The notes under the pieces are model-generated. The model saw only the letters and a program-made list of their open reading frames with translations. It was not told the DNA's origin and searched no databases. From Pedobacter sp. ASV28 (GTDB lineage Bacteria; Bacteroidota; Bacteroidia; Sphingobacteriales; Sphingobacteriaceae), in the NCBI RefSeq assembly GCF_016428855.1, contig NZ_JAELTN010000012.1, positions 40,985 through 104,984 of the forward strand: a stretch of 64,000 nucleotides of DNA, in the 5' to 3' direction. Every line of letters begins with the position of its first letter. Within the stretch, counting starts at the first letter, position 1. The position numbers and the translations under genes were made by a program. Positions 17,962-27,828 of this stretch are shown one piece after another.

Positions 17962-19596
17962 TTATATTTTTCTTGCTGTATTAATTACATTAACTCCATT
18001 AAAACGGGCTGTTGAGCTGCCGTGGGAAACGGCGCTGCTTTGCGATGGTTGCCCTTTTCCATCGTTGAATGAACCACCTAGGCGGTAATCGCTCTCATCG
18101 CATATAGCTGCACATGAGTTCCAGAATTCTTGCGTATTGGCCTGATAGGCTACATCATTCAGCATTCCAACGATTTTACCTTCCTTGATCTCGTAAAAGA
18201 TCTGTCCGCCAAATTGGAAATTGTAACGCTGCTGATCGATAGAGAAACTGCCATCTCCTATAATATAGATACCTTTCTCTACATTTTTGATCATGTCATC
18301 TACACTCAATTTCTCCTTTCCAGGCTGTAAGGATACATTTGGCATGCGTTGAAACTGTACATCATCCCAACCTTGTGCATAGCAGCATCCGTTCGATTCG
18401 GTCAACCCTATAATATGTGCTTGGTCTCTAATGGCTTGATAGCTGACCAAAATACCATCTTTGATGAGATCCCACTTCTTACATTTTACACCTTCGTCGT
18501 CATAACCAACGGCACCTAAGGAGCCTACCTGAGTTTTATCGGCAATGATATTGACTTTATCGCTACCGAACTTGAATTTTTTCGATTGCCATTTATCCAA
18601 GGTAAGGAAACTTGTACCGGCGAAATTGGCTTCATAGCCCAGGACACGATCTAATTCTGTGGGGTGTCCCACCGATTCGTGTATGGTAAGCCATAAATGC
18701 GACGGATCCAAGACCAAGTCGTATTTTCCGGGCTCTACAGATTTGGCAGTCACTTTTTCTGAAGCTACTTTCGCAGCAGATTTTACATCTTCCAGCATAT
18801 CATAACGGCCTTTGTAACGGGTAACGATGCCCGAAACCTTATCTTCTGGTCGTGCATGCATATATTCGTAGCCCATGCCCATAGGCGAGCTTAAGGCATT
18901 GCGTGTTTTGAATTGTCCAGAGGCACGATCTATTCGGGTAACATTGAAAGTGGGATAGATGCGGTGTACATCCTGATCAATATAAGAACCATCTGTAGAA
19001 GCGAAATATTTTTGTTCATTAACAGCGAAGAGTGCCGAATTCACAAAATTCGCTCCATTTTGCAGGGCAATATCATTTACATTCAACAAAAGATCTACCT
19101 TTTCTTTTACGGGAACCTCAAAGGCATTGATTTCGATCGGTGTTTTCCAGCTCACCTCACCATAGCCTTTTTGTGGAGCAAGCTGTACGGATTCTCCTTG
19201 TATTTTGGCATTGGCTTTTGCTACAGCAACAGCTTGTTCGGCAGCTTTGGCAATGCCTTCTTTAGTGACTTTGTTGGTAGCGGCAAATCCCCAGCAACCG
19301 TTTACAATCACACGAATGCCTACACCATAAGATTCGGTATTGGCTACGCCTTGTACACGCTTTTCCCTAGTGGCCACAAATTGATTAAGGTAACGACCAA
19401 TACGAACGTCGGTATAACTGGCCCCTTTTGATCTGGCTGTGTTCAATGCCACATCAGCAAGTTCTTTCTTAATTTTTGGATCTACACGGTCAAGTGCCTG
19501 TAAAGGATCTATAGGCGTGGCATAAGCCGATAGATCAGGTAAGAGCAAGGCACCCATTCCCATTCCGGATAGATAAAGGAAATCTTTTCTTTTCAA
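17962..19596 (-). CDS. tldD: TldD-type metallopeptidase with Tat-like signal (paralogue 1)
   Basis: 544 aa, closely similar to the TldD encoded at 14863-16503. Zinc motif HESVGH at residues 306-311, preceded by LVLDPSHLWLTI and followed by PTELDRVLGYEANFAGTSFL. Starts MKRRKDFLYLSG-like with basic residues and a hydrophobic stretch (MKRKDFLYLSGMGMGALLLP); here the pair is R-K instead of R-R, so Tat export is less certain than in the paralogue. First gene of the cluster, 88 bp after the MoxR/Bat-type operon. Substrate unknown. Confidence 0.92.
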   Translation of the reverse strand: MKRKDFLYLSGMGMGALLLPDLSAYATPIDPLQALDRVDPKIKKELADVALNTARSKGASYTDVRIGRYLNQFVATREKRVQGVANTESYGVGIRVIVNGCWGFAATNKVTKEGIAKAAEQAVAVAKANAKIQGESVQLAPQKGYGEVSWKTPIEINAFEVPVKEKVDLLLNVNDIALQNGANFVNSALFAVNEQKYFASTDGSYIDQDVHRIYPTFNVTRIDRASGQFKTRNALSSPMGMGYEYMHARPEDKVSGIVTRYKGRYDMLEDVKSAAKVASEKVTAKSVEPGKYDLVLDPSHLWLTIHESVGHPTELDRVLGYEANFAGTSFLTLDKWQSKKFKFGSDKVNIIADKTQVGSLGAVGYDDEGVKCKKWDLIKDGILVSYQAIRDQAHIIGLTESNGCCYAQGWDDVQFQRMPNVSLQPGKEKLSVDDMIKNVEKGIYIIGDGSFSIDQQRYNFQFGGQIFYEIKEGKIVGMLNDVAYQANTQEFWNSCAAICDESDYRLGGSFNDGKGQPSQSSAVSHGSSTARFNGVNVINTARKI

Positions 19597-19684
19597 AGTG
19601 GTTCGTTTAAGTTAATTAATAATACAAAGTAGTTAAAGGTTTAAATAAATGCCATACGATCTGTATAACAATTTAGTTTCAAAG

Positions 19685-21472
19685 TTAATTTTGGGCATAA
19701 ATCCGGTTTTCGAGCCATAAAAAACCAGCAGACAGTATAAAAGCAATGAGAAACCACCATATTGAAAGTTCTTTTTTAATGGTGTTGCTTATTTCTTGGC
19801 CGTTTTGCGTATTGGTAGGATTGGTTTTGCTGTATTTGATGTTGTTTTGTATAGTTTCAATTGCGTTGATCGATTTCCAATCTTCCTTTCCGAATACAAA
19901 AAAATCAATGTTAAACCGATCGATATTCAAAACATTCCATCCTGTAGACAAGGGCCAGCTTTGGGCTTGCCAACGGTTGGGGAACAATAGATGTTGCTTG
20001 ACAGCCAAATGCTTTTGATCGTACTTTACAGTAGGTATGGCTGCGGTCGGCATTTCGATGGTGAAAGTGAGCTGCTGTGCAACGCTAGGGAAAGCATTGT
20101 TGGTTTGGAAAAGCAAAGATGGATTTTGCTTTCTGGCTGCTGCATTTATGAGTTCAGACCAATAGCTGGCATAATCTTTTTGGTGCCCGGATAAAAGCCA
20201 TTGATAACTGCTTTGTAGGGTAGTTACTATAATTTTACCCCTGCCATATAATTGTTGAGCAGAAATAATCTGCTGTTGTTTATGGTTGATCAATTCTTGT
20301 TGATCGGGTAAGTTACCTATATATATTGCTTGGTTTATGGCTAGGCTCGATAGTTTCGATTGGCTATTGAAAAGAGATAGGTCTAGGCTTTTCTCTTCCT
20401 TTAGAGGCTGGTTTAGTTTGAATTTTTTGAGCAATGGATCGGCTGAAGTAGTATGGTCTGCCCATATCACTAAGCCCAAACCCTTTGTAACCGCTTGTGT
20501 AATGGCCTGCTTTTCGGTGCTAGAAAGAGATTCCAATGTTTGTTGGTCCAGCAATAAAACATCTTCTTTTTCAAGTATAGTAGATCGTATTTGATCTAGC
20601 TTCATGCCTTTTCGGTTCAGAAAATCTATACTGTATTTGTTTTTGCTGATTTGGCTTCTCAATGCCAAAGGATATTGGTTTTCATATAACCAATTCTTCA
20701 GAAATTTGTATTCAAAACCAGGAAAAGAAGTGAGCATGAGTAGGTTCAATGGAGTTTTAGGGAAAGTTTGTACGGGAATAGTTTCCTTGGCAAGGGTATC
20801 TTTTCCATGTAGGGCTACAAGTTGAAGTAGCGCTTTTCCTTTTTGTCTCACTTGATGCTTAAGGTCAAATTTCTCTAATGAGTGTGCGGGGATTTTGATA
20901 GAATCCAATGAAGAGCCAAACCCAATGAGTTTTAGCTGTATGGCAGTAGAAAGTAGATTGTTATAAGTGCCTTGTACGTTTAGGGTTTCTTCTTCTTTAA
21001 GTCTTCCATTCCAGTTGCAGGCTACAATACCTTGTGGTTTTTCGGCAGGATAGAACGTTAGTTGAAGGTTTTTTAATTTTCTTAAATCATCCTGCCCCAA
21101 ACCATTTCCGTAGATTTTGATTTTCTTTATATCGGGATGGTCCAATAGATAATAGGCCAGGTCGGGAATAAAAGTGGCCTTTTGTCTTAAGTTTCGATGT
21201 AATGAAGGATCCGTATAATATGGATGGTCTTTTATAGCCGCTAAGCTGTCTTTTATAAAACCATTGGTCAATAGGTTTAAAGTTCCCTTTTTTTGCTGTT
21301 TTTTTGTTGACAAGGTAATGGGAATGGCCATAAAAGTTAGACAAAGCACCAATATCACACTGGCTACCAAACGCCATACTAGCCAATGACGATTTTTTCT
21401 CTTGGTTTCTTGGTAGATCAAAAAAGCAAGCAGGGGGGAGCAAATTACGATAACCCATATGTTAAATTCCAT
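19685..21472 (-). CDS. Membrane protein of the MoxR/Bat cluster, unknown function
   Basis: 595 aa. Two N-terminal transmembrane helices (IWVIVICSPLLAFLIY; LVWRLVASVILVLCLTFMAI) and one at the C-terminus (WWFLIAFILSAGFLWLENRIY) frame a ~500-residue extracytoplasmic part. The middle (LNLLMLTSFPGFEYKFLKNW, VLLLDQQTLESL, GLGLVIWADHT) resembles glutamine-amidotransferase-like Rossmann folds found in large Bat-cluster membrane proteins. I see no Cys nucleophile. Last gene of the operon moxR-DUF58-batA-DUF4175, 9 bp after the previous gene. Confidence 0.6.
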   Translation of the reverse strand: MEFNIWVIVICSPLLAFLIYQETKRKNRHWLVWRLVASVILVLCLTFMAIPITLSTKKQQKKGTLNLLTNGFIKDSLAAIKDHPYYTDPSLHRNLRQKATFIPDLAYYLLDHPDIKKIKIYGNGLGQDDLRKLKNLQLTFYPAEKPQGIVACNWNGRLKEEETLNVQGTYNNLLSTAIQLKLIGFGSSLDSIKIPAHSLEKFDLKHQVRQKGKALLQLVALHGKDTLAKETIPVQTFPKTPLNLLMLTSFPGFEYKFLKNWLYENQYPLALRSQISKNKYSIDFLNRKGMKLDQIRSTILEKEDVLLLDQQTLESLSSTEKQAITQAVTKGLGLVIWADHTTSADPLLKKFKLNQPLKEEKSLDLSLFNSQSKLSSLAINQAIYIGNLPDQQELINHKQQQIISAQQLYGRGKIIVTTLQSSYQWLLSGHQKDYASYWSELINAAARKQNPSLLFQTNNAFPSVAQQLTFTIEMPTAAIPTVKYDQKHLAVKQHLLFPNRWQAQSWPLSTGWNVLNIDRFNIDFFVFGKEDWKSINAIETIQNNIKYSKTNPTNTQNGQEISNTIKKELSIWWFLIAFILSAGFLWLENRIYAQN

Positions 21473-21481
21473 GCGACCTGA

Positions 21482-23596
21482 TCAATATTTTTTAAGATAG
21501 TTAAAGTAATGGTTAGACAGTTTTTGATTTGAGCCTGTGGTACCTGCTTGAGGCTTGGCGGCGCTTTTGCCTATAATTGTATAAATGGCTCGAGATACGA
21601 TGTTAAGGTCTTTGGCGGCAGGAAATGTTTGGTTATTCAGCTTTCTTAAACTTTTAAGTGCTGCCAAATAACTTTCGGGATGGCTTACTGCGGCTGCGAT
21701 GACCTGTTTTTCTCCAATTTGTAAAAGTGCTTTTTCATTAGCGGAAAATGGTTTTCCATTTTGGTGATTGTTGAGCAGGGTAAGAAGAAGTCTTAGTTCA
21801 TCTTTAACCTGGTCTTTTACTTCGAATTGGAGATTTTGACGAGGGTCGGTGATTTTGTCAAGTTCCCCGGTTAGTCTTTTTTCGGCTTTTAGGGCAGTGG
21901 TTTTAACGGTGGTTTTGGCCACATAGGCCCTTGACTTTTGTTGTAGGTCTTTTAGCAATCGTAAGGCTTTATAGGCAAAGGGCAATGCGTCCTGAGGTTT
22001 ATAAGTTCTTAAGTTAAGCTCGGCCTTCCACATTTCGTTAAGTACGGCCTTAAGCTGTGTCTTGATGGCTGGCTCAAAGAAAGTGGCATCTTCCGCTATG
22101 TCATGTTTATGGGCATATTTGTCCATAATAGCCTGTACATCGCCGAATTTTTGATTAGGCTCCTCATGTCCATCATGATCATGTTCGTCATGATCTCCAC
22201 CAATTTGGGTTTCATTCTCCTCTCCTAAAAATTGTCCATATCTTAAACGTAATAGTTTTTGATCTACTCCCAAGTCATTACTGCGGGTTTTGAATGCAGC
22301 TATAGATAACTTGTCTTTTTCGGCAAGAAGCTTCTCGGCGTCTAAAATAATTTGGCGTTCGCTACGGAAGTATTCCGGAACCAGGTTAACACCAGAAGTC
22401 ATTCCCGCCATACTCATCAGTTCTGCGGTATCTACAATGGAAACTGAATAAACATCAGAACGGCTTTGTTGGCCTTTGTTGTCTTTGGCATGGATAAAGA
22501 AGTATAGTTCATCGCCAGGCTTCATGCCCAGATTTTTTAAATCGATATGTTTATTCAGCGTGAGGTTTCTTTGACGGTTAAAAATGGCATTAAAATGGAG
22601 TTTCTTTTCGGTAAAGCTTACACTTTCTCCCTTGCCACTGGCCATGGTGGCAGAGATAAAAGCCTCAGCTATTCCATAATCATCAGTTAGGATAGCACTC
22701 AGGTCAATTTGTTGGGCTTGGCCAATATCAATGGTAGTTTGTGATTTGGGCCTGATTATTTTTATACTGACAGGTAAGTCGGGAATGATGTCAATTGGGT
22801 AGAGATCCGATTTTACACCATCCAGTTCTAGCTGATAAAAACCTTGTTTTTCAATTTTACGGGAAAAAGCCCATTGGGTAGAATCACCTTTTACGGCATT
22901 TAGTTTTAACTTTTCTGTATCATTGAAAATTACATAAAATGCCCCGATGCTTTTATTCGTCTTTAAATTCCACTTTACCTTTGCACCAACCTCTGCCTTA
23001 ACATAAAATTGTTTTTGAGACCTGGAAACTTTTGAAGTGTAGACCGGCGGAATAATGGTAAGGGTATAATTGGCAACCTGAGGTAAAACATTTTCAATCT
23101 GCTGTTGATGGGAAGACTTTGCCTGTCTAGGACTGGAAATAGGTAAACTTCTAGCTGGAATGTTGTAGAAGGCGAGAAGAGAGGATATGCCCACGACCAG
23201 ACAACCTAAGCCTATAGCTAATTTTTTTCCTGAGCCTATAATGACTTGGTTTTTGGGTAGTTGAGGAAAGATTTTGGAAACCTGAAGACTTTCGAGTACA
23301 CTTAAGCCATCACTTGATCTTAAAAGCAGTGCACAACTGTCTTCAAGTTGGGGAAAATGATTGTCGAGGTAACGAACCACCTCTGTTTCGTTTATCTTCC
23401 ATAGTGGACGGAAATACAGAAATATAAATGCAGACAGGATAAATACAGTAAAGTAAATCCAGTTGGCCAACATAAAGAAATAATGAAACACACTACCTAC
23501 AAGTAAAGCTAAACCAAGGCTTATGCATATACCTTGGACCAGTAAAATGGTGATCCATCTCATCTTAAGGTACTGTATGTATTTTCGGCCTCCCAT
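21482..23596 (-). CDS. DUF4175-like membrane protein
   Basis: 704 aa. Two or three N-terminal membrane helices (ITILLVQGICISLGLALLVG; FFMLANWIYFTVFILSAFIF; a third ~125), then a large soluble region with an Ig-like beta part (~150-390) and a helical C-terminal half. A His/Asp/Glu-rich loop (GGDHDEHDHDGHEEPNQ, ~residues 465-482) may bind metal. Such proteins are regularly found in Bacteroidota MoxR/DUF58/BatA clusters. Spacing of 2 bp from the BatA-like gene supports co-translation. Function unknown; a role in envelope integrity is only inferred. Confidence 0.65.
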   Translation of the reverse strand: MGGRKYIQYLKMRWITILLVQGICISLGLALLVGSVFHYFFMLANWIYFTVFILSAFIFLYFRPLWKINETEVVRYLDNHFPQLEDSCALLLRSSDGLSVLESLQVSKIFPQLPKNQVIIGSGKKLAIGLGCLVVGISSLLAFYNIPARSLPISSPRQAKSSHQQQIENVLPQVANYTLTIIPPVYTSKVSRSQKQFYVKAEVGAKVKWNLKTNKSIGAFYVIFNDTEKLKLNAVKGDSTQWAFSRKIEKQGFYQLELDGVKSDLYPIDIIPDLPVSIKIIRPKSQTTIDIGQAQQIDLSAILTDDYGIAEAFISATMASGKGESVSFTEKKLHFNAIFNRQRNLTLNKHIDLKNLGMKPGDELYFFIHAKDNKGQQSRSDVYSVSIVDTAELMSMAGMTSGVNLVPEYFRSERQIILDAEKLLAEKDKLSIAAFKTRSNDLGVDQKLLRLRYGQFLGEENETQIGGDHDEHDHDGHEEPNQKFGDVQAIMDKYAHKHDIAEDATFFEPAIKTQLKAVLNEMWKAELNLRTYKPQDALPFAYKALRLLKDLQQKSRAYVAKTTVKTTALKAEKRLTGELDKITDPRQNLQFEVKDQVKDELRLLLTLLNNHQNGKPFSANEKALLQIGEKQVIAAAVSHPESYLAALKSLRKLNNQTFPAAKDLNIVSRAIYTIIGKSAAKPQAGTTGSNQKLSNHYFNYLKKY

Positions 23597-23598
23597 CT

Positions 23599-24999
23599 TT
23601 ATGATTTTTTCAAATTTGATTGATTTCTAAAGGTTAAGATGCGTTCGGCCAATAAAATTAAAAAAGCCATTACCCAAATTATTTTACCTAAATTTTGATT
23701 GGAAGCAGGGAATGCCTTTACCTCAGTGGTATCATCAAAAGTACTTATGGCTTCATGGTCTGGCATATTTTGCGCCTGGTTTTGTGCAAAACCAAACTGT
23801 TTAGTATTTTCATGGTAAATCAAGGGCATGATGGCTTCTACAAATGTATCCTGCCATACTAAATCAGTCCATTTTGGGTTTAACTGGCTGTAAAAAGTAT
23901 AAGTATGGAGGTTAACTGAATCTTGGTAGGTCAATAATGGATCACCAAAGCCATCTTTCCATAAAATGGATGTATTTGTTACATTTGCTATAATCGTTTT
24001 GAATACTTTAATTGGCGGTAACAGGTGTACATCCCGATCATGCATTACCAAAAAGCTGGAATTGGAGCCAATTTTGCCATCGGCATATTTAAATAGTACA
24101 GCATCTTTCTTTAAACTGCGGTAAATTTCATTTGGGATTTCTTTTGTACTCAACCAAAATACGATATCGGTGTGCTGGTCAGGTTTTGATGTATTGCCAT
24201 AAAAGTTTATCTGTTGGTTGAGATAAAGTCCAATTGCTGCTAAAGCTGCTTTAACATATTTCGCATCCTCACTGTTAAAAGGATGTATCACCACGTTTAT
24301 AGGCGTTAGCTTGTTGTAGTTTGCTGGTGTATAAGTGATGGTATTTGCTAAGGATTGTGCTTTGTATGTGCGATTTAAAAAATTGGTATAGTAGGTAAGC
24401 AAGGTGTCTTTTTGGTTCAAGGTTTTCCAATGCAGTTGGAAATGCAGTTTAGGGAGTACTTCGTCAAACTGAGATATATTTTTATTGGCAAATACCCATA
24501 CAGGATAACTATTCGGAAGTTGGTTGTTCACCTGTTTTAAAAGCGAAGAATAATTTAAGAGCATGCTACTTTTGGTGGTGTCTACTGTTGTATTTGCCGT
24601 ATCTTTTAAAGAGAGCTGTCTAAATCCATGGCCAAAATGATGTATTTGATAGCCTTTGGTTAATAGGGAATCGATCGTTTTTGACTGAGATTGATAGCTA
24701 TTCTTAAATTCATGTTCATTTAATAAAATCCAGCCTGCCTGATCCTTTTGCACTGCTTTGCCTTTTAGGAAGGGCTTTGCCAACAATAGCGTAACGAGTA
24801 TAAGTAACAGGCAGCGTAAAAAGAGTAACAGCCAATCACTAATGCGCAAACTCCTGGCATTCGAGGCCGAACTCTCGCCCAATAGGGAAATGCTCCCAAT
24901 TTTTAGGGTCTTTCCCTTTCTTACCTGCCAAAGATGAATCATGATGGGTAAGATCAGGCTTGCAAGGGCTCCTAAGCCTATAGGATATAAAAACTGCAC
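23599..24999 (-). CDS. BatA-like protein (aerotolerance N-terminal domain)
   Basis: 466 aa. Begins with the BatA/CD-domain signature (LYPIGLGALASLILPIMIHLW, then KTLKIGSISLL, PF07584). A second membrane helix follows (WLLLFLRCLLLILVTLLLAKPFL), then an extracytoplasmic domain and a C-terminal helix (IWVMAFLILLAERILTF). In Bacteroides, Bat proteins have been linked to aerotolerance. 2 bp from the DUF58 gene upstream and the DUF4175 gene downstream. Confidence 0.8.
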   Translation of the reverse strand: MQFLYPIGLGALASLILPIMIHLWQVRKGKTLKIGSISLLGESSASNARSLRISDWLLLFLRCLLLILVTLLLAKPFLKGKAVQKDQAGWILLNEHEFKNSYQSQSKTIDSLLTKGYQIHHFGHGFRQLSLKDTANTTVDTTKSSMLLNYSSLLKQVNNQLPNSYPVWVFANKNISQFDEVLPKLHFQLHWKTLNQKDTLLTYYTNFLNRTYKAQSLANTITYTPANYNKLTPINVVIHPFNSEDAKYVKAALAAIGLYLNQQINFYGNTSKPDQHTDIVFWLSTKEIPNEIYRSLKKDAVLFKYADGKIGSNSSFLVMHDRDVHLLPPIKVFKTIIANVTNTSILWKDGFGDPLLTYQDSVNLHTYTFYSQLNPKWTDLVWQDTFVEAIMPLIYHENTKQFGFAQNQAQNMPDHEAISTFDDTTEVKAFPASNQNLGKIIWVMAFLILLAERILTFRNQSNLKKS

Positions 25000-25001
25000 A
25001 G

Positions 25002-25889
25002 CTAACTATTTACTTTATTTCGTTGTTTCAAAAAATCTCTCAGGGCTTGATCTAAAGGTTCGTCGGTAACCATGGTGCGGTAATAAATTTTTCTGTCGAG
25101 CATGTCCATTCTTGTTTTTTCTAAGTAGGTCACCATTTTTTCTTTATAAACCATCCTTGTCTTTGTTTGGTCTATTTGAATGGTTTGACCTGTTTCCATA
25201 TCCTCAAAAGTGCTATAGCCTTTAAAATCTAGTTCCAGTTCATTTCTGGAAAGCACATGGAAAACAATGATTTCATGCCTTAATGCCAAAAGTGTATCCA
25301 ATAGTTTGATGATGTCATGGTCTGTTTGATAAAAATCTGTAATGAATACCAATAGTTCCCTTTTGTATCCGCTAGAAAAAATCTCTTTATATGATATGGG
25401 GCGTGTAAAGGTTCCTTCTGCTTCAATATGCTCTAGTTGATAAAATAATCTGGATAAGTGTTGGAAGTCTTGACGAGGAGCCATGGAAAAGACACCTGAA
25501 TTTTTGAAAACATAGAGACCAACCGCGTCGCCCTGTAAATTGGCGAGGTAAGCTAAGGCTGCCGCAGCATATCTCGCATATTGCATTTTTGTGAAATCTC
25601 CATCGCTATGGTTCATTGAAGCACTGGCGTCAATTAAGAGCCGAACAGAAATGTTGGTTTCTATTTCAGATTCACGGATATAATAACGGTCAGATCTGGC
25701 AAACATTTTCCAGTCTAATGACCGAAGATCGTCACCAGGTTGGTAACTTCTATATTGGCTAAACTCCATTCCACTACCCTTTATGGTACTTTTATTAAAT
25801 CCATTCATAAAACCATCTATCGTAGTTTTTGCCGATAACGATAATTGCTTTATGGCCATTAATATTTTAGGGTCAAGGAGCTTACTCAT
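25002..25889 (-). CDS. DUF58 domain protein (vWA-like)
   Basis: 295 aa. Contains the DUF58 signature YRSYQPGDDLRSLDWKMFAR (~residues 46-66) and a MIDAS-like DASASM (~89-94) of a von Willebrand A fold, with T/D residues later (VFITDFYQTDHD). Known partner of MoxR AAA ATPases; the ATPase is thought to remodel or load metal-binding vWA proteins. Overlaps the moxR gene by 4 bp (ATGA), showing tight coupling. Confidence 0.9.
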   Translation of the reverse strand: MSKLLDPKILMAIKQLSLSAKTTIDGFMNGFNKSTIKGSGMEFSQYRSYQPGDDLRSLDWKMFARSDRYYIRESEIETNISVRLLIDASASMNHSDGDFTKMQYARYAAAALAYLANLQGDAVGLYVFKNSGVFSMAPRQDFQHLSRLFYQLEHIEAEGTFTRPISYKEIFSSGYKRELLVFITDFYQTDHDIIKLLDTLLALRHEIIVFHVLSRNELELDFKGYSTFEDMETGQTIQIDQTKTRMVYKEKMVTYLEKTRMDMLDRKIYYRTMVTDEPLDQALRDFLKQRNKVNS

Positions 25890-26887
25890 TGTAGATGGCC
25901 TTTAGGTCTTGAGATGGCTTTTAGTAATGCCGTTGTGGTATCATCGGCAGAAACATTTTCGGCATCTGCCTTAAAGTTCATTAATATCCTATGTCGTAAT
26001 ACGGGATAGGCCATGGTCTGTAAATCTTCCATGACAACAGCATATCTACCCTTAAAAAGAGCCCTTGCCTTGGCTGTAAGAATTAGGGCCTGGCCAGCAC
26101 GCGGCCCAGCTCCCCAACGTACCCATTCCTTAACAAAAGCAATGGGGCTGGTATCAGGTCTTGTAGCTCTAATGAGTTCACTGGTGTAGGTAATGAGGTC
26201 TTCACTTATGCTAACTTCACGGGTTAGTTGTTGTAGTTGTTTAATTTCTTCTGCACCTATTATAGCCTTAACTGCCATTTTTGTTGCCCCGGTGGTGCTA
26301 CTTAAAATTTGTACTTCTTCTGCCGCACTAGGGTAGCCTATCTTGATATAGAGTAAAAAACGGTCTAGTTGTGCTTCGGGCAAGGGATAAGTTCCAGCTT
26401 GTTCTATTGGATTTTGGGTAGCCAAAATAAAAAAGGGTCGGTCTAAAGGGTAGGTTTGGCCAGCATAGGTGACCTCGAATTCCTGCATCGCTTCCAACAA
26501 AGCAGATTGGGTTTTTGGTGGAGTACGATTAATTTCGTCGGCAAGGATAATGTTGGCAAACAATGGGCCCTTATTAAATTTGAAGAAACGTTTACCAGTG
26601 GCATGGTCTTCTTCTAAAATTTCTGTACCAATAATATCGGTAGGCATTAAATCGGGTGTAAACTGTATTCTTCTGAAAGATAAATCCAAAGCCTGCGACA
26701 TGGTTCTTACCATTAATGTTTTGGCAAGTCCAGGTACACCTTCCAGCAAACAATGACCTCCGGCCATAAGTGCAATGAGCATCTCTTCTATGATGTGGTC
26801 TTGACCTACAATAACTTTTTGTATTTCGCTTTTTAAGGAAGAAATTTTTTGTATCAGGTGATTTAATTTACTTTCTGAAGTTTCCAA
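25886..26887 (-). CDS. moxR: MoxR-family AAA+ ATPase
   Basis: 333 aa. Walker A GVPGLAKT (50-57), Walker B IILADEINRTPPKTQSALLE, sensor-1 FFILATQNPIEQAGTYPLPE and an arginine-finger region EAQLDRFLL. Chaperone-like ATPase; first gene of a five-gene minus-strand operon with DUF58, BatA-like, DUF4175-like and a membrane protein. Shares a 150-bp divergent promoter region with the DUF4159 gene on the plus strand, which often accompanies this set. Confidence 0.93.
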   Translation of the reverse strand: METSESKLNHLIQKISSLKSEIQKVIVGQDHIIEEMLIALMAGGHCLLEGVPGLAKTLMVRTMSQALDLSFRRIQFTPDLMPTDIIGTEILEEDHATGKRFFKFNKGPLFANIILADEINRTPPKTQSALLEAMQEFEVTYAGQTYPLDRPFFILATQNPIEQAGTYPLPEAQLDRFLLYIKIGYPSAAEEVQILSSTTGATKMAVKAIIGAEEIKQLQQLTREVSISEDLITYTSELIRATRPDTSPIAFVKEWVRWGAGPRAGQALILTAKARALFKGRYAVVMEDLQTMAYPVLRHRILMNFKADAENVSADDTTTALLKAISRPKGHLQ

Positions 26888-27037
26888 GGTGTGAAATCTT
26901 TTAGTTTAACTGAATTAATGTTTCAATATAGGAGATATGAGCCTGAAAAATAAAAGGTGCTTAAAGAATATCAAAAAAATTACAACATAAATGCACCTAT
27001 AAATGGTTTTTAAGGAAAATGAGCGTAATTTAGGTCG

Positions 27038-27667
27038 ATGCAAAGCGCTAAGTTTACATTTGCTAGAATAAAATATACATCGGGAGATTGGGACACTGAT
27101 CAGCGTATGCCAGCTAATGTCTTAAATTCTCTCTTGGAGTATACTACTATTCCATTGGAAACGGAAGAGAAAATCATAGAGTTAAGCAGTGCCGATATTT
27201 TTAAATATCCATTCTGTTACCTGAGTGGACATAAATTGGTGCAGTTTAACCAACAGGAAGCCGCTAACTTTAAGGCTTATGTAAATAATGGAGGCTTTGT
27301 ATTTGTTGATGATTGCAACCATGATATAGATGGCTTGTTTGCTCGATCCTTTGAGCGTCAGATGAGTAGCCTTTTCGGGCAGGAGGCCTTAAAGAAAATT
27401 CCAAACAACCATCCTATATACCATTCTTTTTTCAAGTTTGAGAAAGGACCACCTCCAACTTCTTTTGAACTGAATGGTTGGGGAGATGATCTGGTACATG
27501 ATTACCTTAAAGCCATTACCATTAACCATAGGATAGGGGTGTTGTACAGCAATAAGGACTATGGGTGCGAATGGGACTACGATTTTAGAAACAAACGCTT
27601 TCTGGCAGAAGATAATACCAAGTTTGCGGTAAATATTATATTGTATGCCATGGGCGTTAACAGTTAG
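27038..27667 (+). CDS. DUF4159 domain protein
   Basis: 209 aa, soluble. Typical DUF4159 features: start FTFARIKYTSGDWDTDQRMP, LSGHKLVQFNQQEAANFKAY, NGGFVFVDDCN (glutamine-amidotransferase-like beta sheet), HPIYHSFF, and the ending NTKFAVNIILYAMG. Start ATG at 27038 is 10 nt after a TAATTTAG box. Divergently transcribed from moxR, with which it is commonly associated; probably part of the same membrane-complex system. No catalytic activity known. Confidence 0.82.
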   Translation: MQSAKFTFARIKYTSGDWDTDQRMPANVLNSLLEYTTIPLETEEKIIELSSADIFKYPFCYLSGHKLVQFNQQEAANFKAYVNNGGFVFVDDCNHDIDGLFARSFERQMSSLFGQEALKKIPNNHPIYHSFFKFEKGPPPTSFELNGWGDDLVHDYLKAITINHRIGVLYSNKDYGCEWDYDFRNKRFLAEDNTKFAVNIILYAMGVNS

Positions 27668-27767
27668 CATGAACTATACTCTTGTCAGGCTGAGGCCCAA
27701 TTGACGTTTTTACCAAAATTTCAACTACTTTATCGGAATGCTCAAAGTGATAAGGTTATAAAAAAGA

Positions 27768-27809
27768 CTTACGAAGTTTGTTATTTAGTATATCATTAAA
27801 CTCCGTAAG
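27768..27809. terminator. CTTACGAAGTTT hairpin element, copy 1
   Basis: CTTACGAAGTTT and AAACTCCGTAAG pair over 12 bp with one G-T pair around an 18-nt A+T-rich loop, between two converging genes. The same arms recur at 37431-37478, so this is a dispersed palindromic element, probably used as a bidirectional terminator. Confidence 0.6.
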
Positions 27810-27828
27810 CCCGTTAATTCCAAACGGA

